Source: an uncultured Tropicimonas sp. (lineage in GTDB: Bacteria > Pseudomonadota > Alphaproteobacteria > Rhodobacterales > Rhodobacteraceae). Taken from it: a DNA stretch of 64,000 bases. Under the pieces are notes generated by a model. That model was not told the origin of the DNA. It ran no database searches and saw nothing but the letters and a program-made list of their open reading frames with translations. Location: assembly GCA_947495685.1 (NCBI GenBank), contig CANLZY010000015.1, positions 62,001-126,000 on the forward strand, in the 5' to 3' direction. Numbering within the stretch: position 1 is the stretch's first letter; each line of letters starts with the position of its first letter. The position numbers were made by a program, and so were the translations under genes. Shown piece by piece: positions 56,232 to 64,000 of this stretch.

Positions 56232-57635
56232 ATGGCCGAGATCAGGCTCTGGAACACGAAGACCAAGCAGAAGGACCTGCTGGTTCCAATCGACCCGGAC
56301 AACGTGCGGATGTATGTCTGCGGCCCCACGGTCTATGACCGCGCCCACATGGGAAATGCCCGCCCGGTGATCGTGTTCGACGTGCTGTTCCGGCTGCTGC
56401 GCCATGTCTATGGCGCCGATCACGTCACCTATGTGCGCAACTTCACCGACGTCGATGACAAGATCAACGCGCGCAGCCAGCTGAGCGGCCGCCCGATCGC
56501 GGATATCACCGAGGAAACGATCCGCTGGTATCACGAGGACATGGCCGCACTTGGGGTGATGGTGCCCACCCACGAACCGCGCGCCACGGCCTATATCGAC
56601 GAGATGATCGTGATGATCAAAGGCCTGATCGCCGACGGCTTTGCCTACGAGGCAGAGGGCCACGTGCTGTTCGCGGTCGAGAAATATGCCGACTACGGCG
56701 CGCTGTCGGGCCGCTCCATCGACGACATGATCGCCGGATCCCGGGTCGAGGTCGCCCCGTACAAGCGCAACCCGATGGATTTCGTGCTGTGGAAACCGTC
56801 CACCGATGACCTGCCGGGCTGGGATAGCCCCTGGGGCCGGGGGCGTCCGGGCTGGCATATCGAATGCTCGGCCATGAGCCTGGCGCTGCTGGGCGACAGC
56901 TTTGATATCCATGGCGGCGGCAACGACCTGATGTTCCCGCACCACGAGAACGAGATCGCACAGAGCAAATGCGCCCACCCCGGCAGCGATTTCGCCCGGA
57001 TCTGGATGCACAACGAGATGCTGCAGGTCGAGGGCAAGAAGATGTCCAAGTCGCTGGGCAACTTCTTCACCGTGCATGACGTTCTGGAGCAGGGCATTCC
57101 GGGCGAGGTGATCCGCTTTGTGTACCTGTCGACGCACTATCGCAAGCCGATGGATTGGACCGCCGAAAAGGCGCAACAGGCCCGCAAGACACTTCAGAAA
57201 TGGCGGGCACAAACCAGGGATGTCTTGCCGGGTGACGTGCATCCAGAGGTTCTCTCCTGCCTTTCCAATGACCTGAATACCGCGGGAGCAGTCAACGAGC
57301 TGCACGTTCTGTCGGCGGCCTCAGATGTTACCACGTTGCTCGCTTCTGCGCGTCTGCTGGGCTTGCTGACGGAGGAGATGGGGGGCTGGGAAGAAACAGA
57401 ACAGCTCGATGGTCCCGACCTTTCGAAGCTGCAGCAAGTCAGAAGATACCTCGGAAATGCCCGACAAAGGGCCATGGAGACCAAGGACTTTTCCGAGGTT
57501 GATCGCTTGAAATCTGAGCTGTCGCAAGCCGGCATAGAGGTTCGGATGTCGAAGACCGGCGTGGAACTGCTGCCGACGGATTCATTCGATAGCGCCCGAC
57601 TGTGGTCCATCGAGCGAAACCGAGAAGCAGAATGA
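56232..57635 (+). CDS. cysS: Cysteine--tRNA ligase
   Basis: A 467-residue class I synthetase. Zinc Cys/His residues are in [16 protein letters not shown] (also the HIGH-type motif), [10 protein letters not shown] and [19 protein letters not shown] is in [18 protein letters not shown]. The catalytic part to about residue 320 is strongly typical. The last 140 residues (from about 57200) change in base composition and are less conserved ([18 protein letters not shown]), perhaps from recombination. Still has full family length, so functional. Confidence 0.95.
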   Translation: MAEIRLWNTKTKQKDLLVPIDPDNVRMYVCGPTVYDRAHMGNARPVIVFDVLFRLLRHVYGADHVTYVRNFTDVDDKINARSQLSGRPIADITEETIRWYHEDMAALGVMVPTHEPRATAYIDEMIVMIKGLIADGFAYEAEGHVLFAVEKYADYGALSGRSIDDMIAGSRVEVAPYKRNPMDFVLWKPSTDDLPGWDSPWGRGRPGWHIECSAMSLALLGDSFDIHGGGNDLMFPHHENEIAQSKCAHPGSDFARIWMHNEMLQVEGKKMSKSLGNFFTVHDVLEQGIPGEVIRFVYLSTHYRKPMDWTAEKAQQARKTLQKWRAQTRDVLPGDVHPEVLSCLSNDLNTAGAVNELHVLSAASDVTTLLASARLLGLLTEEMGGWEETEQLDGPDLSKLQQVRRYLGNARQRAMETKDFSEVDRLKSELSQAGIEVRMSKTGVELLPTDSFDSARLWSIERNREAE

Positions 57636-57777
57636 GATTCCAGTGCTTACAATCCGAGGCGCCTCGACAGGTCGTCGCTGACACCGGTAGGACCAGCCCC
57701 GCCCTCCGGTGTCGGGCGCAGACCTTCGTCTGGAGCGGCATTTCAGGTAGCAAGTCCCACGAAGAAGAGGCCACGCA

Positions 57778-59409
57778 ATGAACAAGGAACGGTTATACCT
57801 GTTCGACACCACCCTGCGCGACGGACAGCAGACGCAGGGGGTGCAGTTCAACCTCGAGGACAAGCACGAGATTGCCCGGATGCTGGACGACCTCGGTATC
57901 GACTATATCGAGGGCGGCTGGCCCGGCGCGAACCCCACCGACAGCGACTTCTTCGAGGCGGCGCCGGCGTTCCGCAACGCGACCTTCCTGGCCTTTGGCA
58001 TGACCAAGCGGGTCGGGCGCTCTGCTGCCAATGACGAGGTGCTGGCCGGCGTGATGAACGCCAACACGCCCGCCGTGTGCCTGGTGGGCAAGAGCCACGA
58101 CTTTCACGTCACGACCGCGCTTGGCGTGACGCTGGAGGAGAACGTGGCGGCGATCGCCGACTCGATCTCGCATGTGGTCGGCGAGGGCCGCGAGGCGATG
58201 TACGACGCCGAGCATTTCTTTGACGGCTACAAGGCCAACCCGGACTACGCATTGGCTTGCCTGCATGCCGCGCTGGAGGCCGGGGCGCGGTGGATCGTGC
58301 TCTGCGATACCAATGGCGGCACATTGCCGGCCGAGGTGTCCCGGATTACCCGGGCGGTGATCGACAGCGGTGTGCCGGGCGACCGGTTGGGCATCCACAC
58401 GCACAACGATACCGAAAACGCCGTGGCCAACACGCTGGCGGCGGTGGACGCCGGGGCGCGGCAGATCCAGGGCACGCTCAACGGGCTGGGCGAGCGGTGC
58501 GGCAATGCCAACCTGATCTCGTTGATCCCGACGCTGCTGCTGAAGGAACCCTATGCCAGCCTCTACGACACAGGGGTCAGCCCCGAAGGGTTGCACAGCC
58601 TGACGCGGATCAGCCGGATGATGGATGACATCCTCAACCGGGTGCCGCTGCGCTCGGCGGCCTACGTGGGGGCGTCGGCCTTTGCCCACAAAGCCGGGTT
58701 GCATGCCAGTGCGATGCTGAAGGACCCGTCGACCTACGAGCACATCGAGCCGGATCTGGTGGGCAATGAACGCATCATCCCGATGTCGAACCAGGCCGGC
58801 CAATCGAACCTGCGCAAACGTCTGGCCGATGCCGGGATCACGGTGAGCCCGGGCGACCCGGCGCTGGCGCAGATCCTGGACCTGGTAAAGGCCCGCGAGG
58901 CAGCGGGGTATTCCTATGACACCGCGCAGGCGAGCTTCGAATTGTTGGCCCGGCGGGAGTTGGGACAACTGCCGTCGTTCTTCAAGATCGACCGTTACCG
59001 GGTGACGGTGGAGCGGCGCAAGAACCGGCTGGGCGAGACAATCACCCTGTCCGAAGCGGTGGTCGTGTTGTTCATCGATGGCATCAAGGTGCTGTCGGTG
59101 TCGGAATCGATGGATGCAACCGGCTCGGACCGCGGCCCGGTCAACGCCCTCAGCCGGGCGCTGGCCAAGGATCTGGGGCCACTGCAGCCCTATATCGCCG
59201 ATGTGAAGCTGGTCGATTTCAAGGTACGGATCACCAATGGTGGCACCGAGGCGGTGACTCGTGTCATTATCGACAGCGAAGATGCCGACGGGCGCCGCTG
59301 GAGCACCGTCGGTGTGTCGCCCAACATCGTGGATGCATCCTTCGAGGCATTGCTGGAAGCGATACAGTGGAAGCTGATGCGGGATGGGGCGCCGGCAAAG
59401 GGAGTGTGA
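57778..59409 (+). CDS. cimA: (R)-citramalate synthase
   Basis: A 543-residue enzyme of the isopropylmalate-synthase family that condenses acetyl-CoA and pyruvate to citramalate, a threonine-independent route to isoleucine. HMGL-like barrel motifs: YLFDTTLRDGQQTQGVQF, IEGGWPGANPTD, GIHTHNDTENAVANTLAAVD and GARQIQGTLNGLGERCGNAN. The C-terminal LeuA regulatory domain (TDR-type, DVKLVDFKVRITNGGTEAVT) would bind isoleucine or leucine for feedback. Length fits CimA (about 520-545). Followed within 5 bp by a methyltransferase gene. Confidence 0.93.
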   Translation: MNKERLYLFDTTLRDGQQTQGVQFNLEDKHEIARMLDDLGIDYIEGGWPGANPTDSDFFEAAPAFRNATFLAFGMTKRVGRSAANDEVLAGVMNANTPAVCLVGKSHDFHVTTALGVTLEENVAAIADSISHVVGEGREAMYDAEHFFDGYKANPDYALACLHAALEAGARWIVLCDTNGGTLPAEVSRITRAVIDSGVPGDRLGIHTHNDTENAVANTLAAVDAGARQIQGTLNGLGERCGNANLISLIPTLLLKEPYASLYDTGVSPEGLHSLTRISRMMDDILNRVPLRSAAYVGASAFAHKAGLHASAMLKDPSTYEHIEPDLVGNERIIPMSNQAGQSNLRKRLADAGITVSPGDPALAQILDLVKAREAAGYSYDTAQASFELLARRELGQLPSFFKIDRYRVTVERRKNRLGETITLSEAVVVLFIDGIKVLSVSESMDATGSDRGPVNALSRALAKDLGPLQPYIADVKLVDFKVRITNGGTEAVTRVIIDSEDADGRRWSTVGVSPNIVDASFEALLEAIQWKLMRDGAPAKGV

Positions 59410-59413
59410 GCCG

Positions 59414-60133
59414 ATGGACAGCGAGGCCTTCTTCACCCTGCACAAGGACTTGCCGCGCGAAGGTCCAGGCGAGGCGGCCGACGTGGCCTGGGCGATCCGG
59501 GTCGCCGGGACCCACGGCGAGGCGCGGGTCTGTGATGTCGCCTGCGGGCCGGGGGCCGATACCGAGACGCTGGCAGAGATCTTGCCGGACGCCTGGATTG
59601 ACGCGATCGACCGGCAACCGGGGTTTGTGAGGGCAACGGCTGACCGTTGCGCCCGGTTCGGGCCGAGGGTCAAGGCCTGGGACGGCGATATGCAGGAGCT
59701 GGCCGGTCCCTACGACCTTATCTGGTGCGCTGGCGCGGTCTATTTCCTTGGTGTGACAGAGGCGTTGCAGTGTTGGCGCCCGGCCTTGACGCGGACCGGG
59801 TGCGTGGCCTTTTCCGAGCCGGTGCTGATCGGGCGGGATCAACCGCGCGAGGTCGTGGAGTTCTGGGAGGAATACCCGGCGATCACCGACGAGGCCGGAA
59901 TCCTGGCGCGGGTCACGGCGGCCGGCTATCGGTGCCTCGGCACACGGCTTGTGCTTGGGGCCCCGTGGGCCGCCTACTATGGCCCCCAGAAAGAGCGTAT
60001 CGAGACGCTGCGACAAGGCAATGTCACCGACAGCCTGGGCGAGGTGCTGGACGCCGCCGAGGCCGAGATTGCCGGTTGGGAAGCTGTGCCGGAGCGAATT
60101 GCCTATCTGTTGCTGGTGGTGGCCCCGGAATGA
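59414..60133 (+). CDS. Class I SAM-dependent methyltransferase
   Basis: A 239-residue protein with the SAM-binding glycine motif VCDVACGPGADTETLAEIL, acidic strand-2 end WIDAIDRQPGFV, and motif II LIWCAGAVYFLGVTEALQ. Substrate is unknown. It starts 4 bases after cimA and its stop overlaps the next start (ATGA), so it is translated with the NDUFAF6-like gene. Confidence 0.88.
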   Translation: MDSEAFFTLHKDLPREGPGEAADVAWAIRVAGTHGEARVCDVACGPGADTETLAEILPDAWIDAIDRQPGFVRATADRCARFGPRVKAWDGDMQELAGPYDLIWCAGAVYFLGVTEALQCWRPALTRTGCVAFSEPVLIGRDQPREVVEFWEEYPAITDEAGILARVTAAGYRCLGTRLVLGAPWAAYYGPQKERIETLRQGNVTDSLGEVLDAAEAEIAGWEAVPERIAYLLLVVAPE

Positions 60134-60900
60134 GCATCGCAGCCTGCGCCGCCCTTGTCGAACGGGCGGATCCTGACCGGTTTCTGGCCGCAATGGCCGC
60201 GCCTGTGGCCGCACGTGCCGTGCTGTTTCCGATCTATGCATTCAACGTGGAGGTCACGCGCGCGCCATGGGCCAGCAAGGAAGCGATAATTTGCGAGATG
60301 CGCCTGCAATGGTGGCGCGATGCACTGACCGGGATAGGCGTGGGCGACACCCCACGGGCGCACGAGGTTGTCACACCGCTGGCAGCGGCGATCGGTGGCA
60401 AGGCTGAGGTTATTGCGCCGTTGGATGCCTTGGTCGCGGCCAGAAGTCATGACATCTACTTGGACGGGTTCGAGACGGAAGCGGACTTCCGCACCTATTT
60501 GCAGGACACGGCAGGCGGATTGATGTGGGCGGCGGCCTGCGCCCTGGGCAGTTATGCCGGAGCCGAAGAGGCGGTCCGCCAGGTTGGCTGGGCCAGCGGT
60601 CTGGCAACCTATTTCCGGGCGATCCCGGATCTGGAAGCACGCGGCAGGCGCCCGCTGGCCGATGGGCGCCCCGAGGCAATTGTGCGGCTGGCGCAACAGG
60701 GGCTCGACGGCCTCGACAGGGCGCGGCGGACGGGTCTTCCGCCGGAAGCAAGACCCGCGGCCCGGGCCGGTTGGCGCGCGCAAGGCATCCTCACGCGGGC
60801 GTTGAAGGAGCCGAGACGGGTTGCCGATGGGTCGTTGGAAGACAGCGAATTCGCCCGCCGGGCCTCACTTCTGAGCCGGTCTGCCTTCGGGCGCTGGTAG
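60130..60900 (+). CDS. Squalene/phytoene synthase-fold protein, NDUFAF6-like
   Basis: A 256-residue all-helical protein of the phytoene synthase fold. It lacks the aspartate-rich DxxxD prenyl-diphosphate sites: the first helix reads IYAFNVEVTRAPWASKEAII, then CEMRLQWWRDALTGI, close to the segment of human NDUFAF6 (AFNVELAQV..MRMQFWKKTV). NDUFAF6 is a complex I assembly factor. The likely role is therefore respiratory complex I assembly rather than carotenoid synthesis. Overlaps the methyltransferase by ATGA. Fold sure, role inferred. Confidence 0.82.
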   Translation: MSIAACAALVERADPDRFLAAMAAPVAARAVLFPIYAFNVEVTRAPWASKEAIICEMRLQWWRDALTGIGVGDTPRAHEVVTPLAAAIGGKAEVIAPLDALVAARSHDIYLDGFETEADFRTYLQDTAGGLMWAAACALGSYAGAEEAVRQVGWASGLATYFRAIPDLEARGRRPLADGRPEAIVRLAQQGLDGLDRARRTGLPPEARPAARAGWRAQGILTRALKEPRRVADGSLEDSEFARRASLLSRSAFGRW

Positions 60901-60977
60901 GAAGCGTCGGGCGCAGCACCGGGAGCGATGCCGGTGGGAATGGCGCCGATCCAAGGTGAAAGTGTGCGTCGGATCCG

Positions 60978-61114
60978 CCGCGTGCGTAGCACGCGGCTTG
61001 GCCCAACCGAAGCGACCACATCGCAGATGTGGGTCACGTGGGCGGGAGCGCTCCCGCCGAGTCGCGATGCTGTCGCATCCCGCCCCGTTTGGGCCGCGCG
61101 CGCCTTCGGCGCGC
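60978..61114. repeat. Cluster of five short perfect palindromes
   Basis: In 137 bp: CCGCGTGC-GTA-GCACGCGG (60978-60996), CCACATC-GCA-GATGTGG (61016-61032), GGCGGGAGC/GCTCCCGCC (61041-61058), GATGC-TGTC-GCATC (61066-61079), GCGCGCC-TTC-GGCGCGC (61098-61114). No T-tracts. Lies between convergent genes. Confidence 0.65.
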
Positions 61115-61128
61115 AGTCCGTTGCGCAC

Positions 61129-62352
61129 TCAATCCTCGGGGCGCAGGGTCAGCCAGATCAGTGCCCCACCCGCCAGCGCAAGGAACGGGGCCATCGCGAG
61201 GTTGACCGAAACCCATCCCTCCGCCGCATTGCCGCCCGAACAGTTCATCAATCCGCCTGACACCAACGACGCCAGCGCCACGCAGCCGAACACCATGGTG
61301 TCGTTCATCCCCTGGACCCTGCCGCGTTCCTCGGGCGAATGTGCCTGCGACAGCATTGTCGTCGCGCCGATGAAACCGAAGTTCCAGCCGATCCCCAACA
61401 GGATCAGCGCGACAAAGAAGTTCTCCAACTCCACGCCGTTCAGGGCAACGGCACCCGCGCCTGCCAGGATGACCAGCCCGGTCGAAACGATTGTGCGGAC
61501 CCCGAACCGGGCAATCAGGTGCCCGGTGAAGAAGGACGGGGCGAACATGGCCAGCACATGCGCGGTGACGACGAACCCGGCGGTTTCGGTGTCGAACCCG
61601 CAGCCGACCACCGCCAGTGGGGTCGAGGTCATCACCAGGTTCATCAACGCGTAGGAAACCATGGCGCAGATGATCGCGACCAGGATCTTCGGGTCCTGCA
61701 ACATTTGCCAACGGCTGCGCCCCTGGGGGGAGCCCCGCACCGGCGCGGGCGGCCTGGGAATGTCCAGCAGGAAGAACAGCAGCATGCCGACCAGGTTCAC
61801 GCCGATCACGCCAAGGTAGGTGCCAAGGAACGGGACCACGAAGGCATCGGCCAGCGACGTTCCCAGTGTCGGCCCGATGAAGGCCGACAACAATCCGCCC
61901 GCCATCACATAGGAAATTGCCTTGGGTCGAAATTCTTCCGATGCCGTGTCGGCGGCCGCAAACCGATAGAACCCCTGGGCCGACATGTAGATGCCGGTCA
62001 GGTAGGATCCGACGAGGAACACCAAAAAGGAATCGATCCAGAGCCCGTAGGCCGACGTGGCAGCGCCGGCGATGCCCCCGGTCGCGCCGATGAAAAATCC
62101 GGCGCGCCGCCCGAGCATCTGCATTGCCGAGGATAACCAGGGCGCCGTGGTCATCGAGCCGATCACGATCAGCGATATCGGCAGGGTCGCAAGGCAGGCG
62201 TTCGGTGCCAACATGCCGCCAGCCAGGCCGCCAATGGTAAAGATCATCGACATCTGGGCGCCGAGGATGGCCTGGGCGGCGACCAGGACCATGACGTTCC
62301 GGCGTGCGCGGGAATCGTCGTGCGGTTCGCTGTGGGCTGGGGTATTTGTCAT
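61129..62352 (-). CDS. MFS transporter
   Basis: A 407-residue membrane protein with about 12 helices. Motif-A-like loop: SAMQMLGRRAGFFIGATGGI; second half loop SFFTGHLIARFGVRTIVS. Helix-rich stretches include MVLVAAQAILGAQMSMIFTI and FFVALILLGIGWNFGFIGAT. Substrate unknown. ATG 62352 is the family-like start; the longer open frame reaches into the divergent glycosylase region. The gene ends 15 bp from the palindrome cluster. Confidence 0.9.
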   Translation of the reverse strand: MTNTPAHSEPHDDSRARRNVMVLVAAQAILGAQMSMIFTIGGLAGGMLAPNACLATLPISLIVIGSMTTAPWLSSAMQMLGRRAGFFIGATGGIAGAATSAYGLWIDSFLVFLVGSYLTGIYMSAQGFYRFAAADTASEEFRPKAISYVMAGGLLSAFIGPTLGTSLADAFVVPFLGTYLGVIGVNLVGMLLFFLLDIPRPPAPVRGSPQGRSRWQMLQDPKILVAIICAMVSYALMNLVMTSTPLAVVGCGFDTETAGFVVTAHVLAMFAPSFFTGHLIARFGVRTIVSTGLVILAGAGAVALNGVELENFFVALILLGIGWNFGFIGATTMLSQAHSPEERGRVQGMNDTMVFGCVALASLVSGGLMNCSGGNAAEGWVSVNLAMAPFLALAGGALIWLTLRPED

Positions 62353-62488
62353 GGATCCCGAATATCCCGCCGTTTCAGGCGGGGGCAAGGGGCACGACGC
62401 GCCGACAGCATCTTTCGCGGGTACCGCAGTCGCGCGGCGGCCCGCGCCATGATCACGGCCGGCATCGTGCAGGAGGAGGAGAGCAGCC

Positions 62489-63157
62489 ATGCCCGGCGCA
62501 GACACGGCACCCGACATCGGACGGATCATTCGCACCGAGGCCTGCATCGCCGAGGGCGTTGCGTTCCTTGCGTCGGCTGACCCTCGGCTTGTGCCGGCAC
62601 TGGAGGTGTGCGGACCAATCCCGCTGCGATTGCGACCGGACGGCTTCTCGGCGCTGCTGTCGGCCATCGTCAGCCAACAGGTCTCGGTGGCGTCTGCCGC
62701 GGCAATCTGGGCGCGTGTAGAGACGGCAGGGCTGGTCACGGTCCAGGCCGTGTCGACAGCGACGGACGAGGAGCTTCGGGCCTGTGGCCTCAGTCGGCCC
62801 AAAGTGCGCTATGCGCGGGCGTTGACCTGTGCCGGCATCGACTATCCAGCCCTGCGCCACGCTCCCACGCCGCAGGTTGTCCAAACCCTTGTTGCCGTTC
62901 CGGGCATCGGGCTCTGGACAGCAGAGGTCTATGCGATGCTGGCGCTTGGGCGGGCCGATGTGCTGGCGGCGGGCGACCTGGCCCTGCAGGAATCGGCGCG
63001 GATGCTGTTTTCCCTTGAAACGCGCCCTTCCGAGGCGGAGCTGCGCGCCATGGCAAAGGCCTGGAGCCCGTGGCGGGCTGTCGCCGCTCGCATCCTGTGG
63101 GCCTATTTCCGGGCAATGAAGCAGCGCGAGGGGATTGGTGGCCCGGAAACTGCTTGA
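62489..63157 (+). CDS. DNA-3-methyladenine glycosylase (AlkA-type, HhH-GPD)
   Basis: A 222-residue base-excision repair glycosylase. Helix-hairpin-helix LVAVPGIGLWTAEVYAML with downstream catalytic Asp in DVLAAGDLALQESARML; substrate-pocket helix LLSAIVSQQVSVASAAAIWA. It removes alkylated purines. Shorter than E. coli AlkA because it lacks the N-terminal domain, as usual for alphaproteobacterial forms. Starts behind a long GGAGGAGGAG. Fits functionally with ada at 50 kb. Confidence 0.92.
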   Translation: MPGADTAPDIGRIIRTEACIAEGVAFLASADPRLVPALEVCGPIPLRLRPDGFSALLSAIVSQQVSVASAAAIWARVETAGLVTVQAVSTATDEELRACGLSRPKVRYARALTCAGIDYPALRHAPTPQVVQTLVAVPGIGLWTAEVYAMLALGRADVLAAGDLALQESARMLFSLETRPSEAELRAMAKAWSPWRAVAARILWAYFRAMKQREGIGGPETA

Positions 63158-63216
63158 AACCCCGGATTTTCTGCGTAGGGGTGAAGCCTGTTGGCAGGCA
63201 GCAAGAGGCAGAAAAC

Positions 63217-63888
63217 ATGGCACGCGAACTGAATTCGGGGCGCAAGGGCGTCGCAAAGGGCACGGCGAAACAGGTGGTGGTGTTCGTTCACGGCTATGGC
63301 GCGGACGGTAACGATCTGCTGGGGTTGGCCGATCCGCTGATGCCCCACATGCCGGGAACGGCGTTCTATTCGCCCGACGCGCCGGAAAGCTGTACCAACA
63401 ACCCGATGGGGTTCCAGTGGTTTCCAATCCCCTGGCTGGACGGATCCTCCGAGGAAGATGCCGAAGCCGGGATGCGGCTGGCCGAGGATGACCTGAATGC
63501 GTTCATCGATCACGTTCTGGCTGAAGAGGGGCTGACGCCGGACCGTCTGGCGTTGGTCGGCTTTTCCCAGGGCACCATGATCTCGTTGCAGGTTGCACCG
63601 CGCCGGGATGCCCCCATCGGGGCGCTGGTCGGGTTCTCCGGGCGTCTCATGGCTCCCGAGATGCTGGTGGACGAGGCCCGGGTCAAGATGCCGGTGCTGC
63701 TGCTTCACGGGGATCAGGACGATGTCGTGCCGTTTGCATCGTTGGAGGAGGCCGCCGATACATTGGTCGCCGCCGAGTTCGAGGTCTATGCCTTCGTGAT
63801 GAAGGGCACGGGTCACGGGATCGGGCACGACGGTCTGGGCCAGGCGCTCGGCTTCCTGCGGATGAAACTGGGGCTGGAGCCGGGCTGA
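63217..63888 (+). CDS. Phospholipase/carboxylesterase-family alpha/beta hydrolase
   Basis: A 223-residue hydrolase: oxyanion region VVVFVHGYGADGNDLLGLAD, nucleophile elbow ALVGFSQGTMISLQ, Asp in LLLHGDQDDVVPFASL and His in MKGTGHGIGHDGL. This is the acyl-protein thioesterase-like type. Substrate unknown. Start at 63217; the long upstream frame lies in the glycosylase gene. Confidence 0.92.
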   Translation: MARELNSGRKGVAKGTAKQVVVFVHGYGADGNDLLGLADPLMPHMPGTAFYSPDAPESCTNNPMGFQWFPIPWLDGSSEEDAEAGMRLAEDDLNAFIDHVLAEEGLTPDRLALVGFSQGTMISLQVAPRRDAPIGALVGFSGRLMAPEMLVDEARVKMPVLLLHGDQDDVVPFASLEEAADTLVAAEFEVYAFVMKGTGHGIGHDGLGQALGFLRMKLGLEPG

Positions 63889-64000
63889 GCGGCGCCTGCG
63901 ACGCGGGGTCTGGACGCCGCCTGACCGTTTCCCGGGACCGTCCGTCACATGGTTGCAACGGTGTGGCGGCAGGATTTTGGTGGTCCGCACAGGATCACGG

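Noticed and set aside
57793-59673. 626-codon reverse-strand open frame opposite cimA
   Set aside because: Antisense shadow of cimA and the methyltransferase start.
60130-60900. Carotenoid (phytoene synthase) gene
   Set aside because: Aspartate-rich substrate motifs are absent; see NDUFAF6-like call.

Overview
The window is about 64 kb of GC-rich DNA from an alphaproteobacterium, most likely a marine Rhodobacterales (Roseobacter-type) genome. The evidence is the gene set and order: a class II (B12-dependent) ribonucleotide reductase, the yceD-rpmF-plsX-fabH-ihfA-merR run followed by tRNA-Pro and a dCTP-deaminase-like gene, the argS-SPOR-nagZ-scpA-scpB operon, erpA divergent from dgt, a stand-alone Hint-domain protein, VPLPA-type C-terminal sorting tails, and an NDUFAF6-like protein. 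All calls come from reading the sequence; no database was searched.

Layout. 1-5.3 kb: the end of a maleylacetoacetate isomerase gene, a long regulatory region with NrdR-box, CtrA-box and GANTC motifs, nrdJ and its terminator. 5.7-12.6 kb: a universal stress protein and sodium:alanine symporter pair, then two predicted lipoprotein phospholipases (phospholipase D type and patatin type) and an AI-2E family membrane protein, suggesting envelope lipid or stress functions. 12.6-17.3 kb: an accessory patch with a Hint protein, a relic IS3-family transposase, a frameshifted gene of unknown family, and a complete-looking IS3-family element that carries a catalytic Asp-to-Ala change and sits in the middle of a near-perfect palindrome. 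17.3-21.1 kb: a small catabolic cluster (N-methylproline demethylase-like flavoenzyme, proline-racemase-family protein, divergent TetR regulator) fitting betaine or hydroxyproline use. 21.3-25.3 kb: a GNAT protein, a decayed zone with Fic and RTX relics, and a sulfotransferase.

25.3-38.6 kb: mostly core genes (xthA, erpA, dgt, a cation/proton antiporter, argS, a SPOR protein, nagZ, scpA, scpB), then a maltoporin-like protein and two related secreted proteins with VPLPA/PEP-CTERM-like tails. 38.6-45.6 kb: dCTP deaminase-like gene, tRNA-Pro(GGG), merR-type regulator, ihfA, fabH, plsX, rpmF, yceD, divergent bamE, and msrB. 45.8-64 kb: ornithine lipid N-acyltransferase, a secreted protein of unknown function, an ABC-F ATPase, ada, an aminotransferase, a small lipoprotein, a threonine dehydratase-like enzyme, selD, a YjbR-like protein, cysS, cimA, a methyltransferase, an NDUFAF6-like protein, an MFS transporter, a DNA-3-methyladenine glycosylase and a carboxylesterase.

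Several intergenic regions carry clusters of short perfect GC palindromes with three-base loops. No CRISPR array, rRNA or prophage was seen. The points most worth checking are the nrdJ control region, the IS inside a palindrome, the phospholipase pair, and the paired VPLPA-like proteins.
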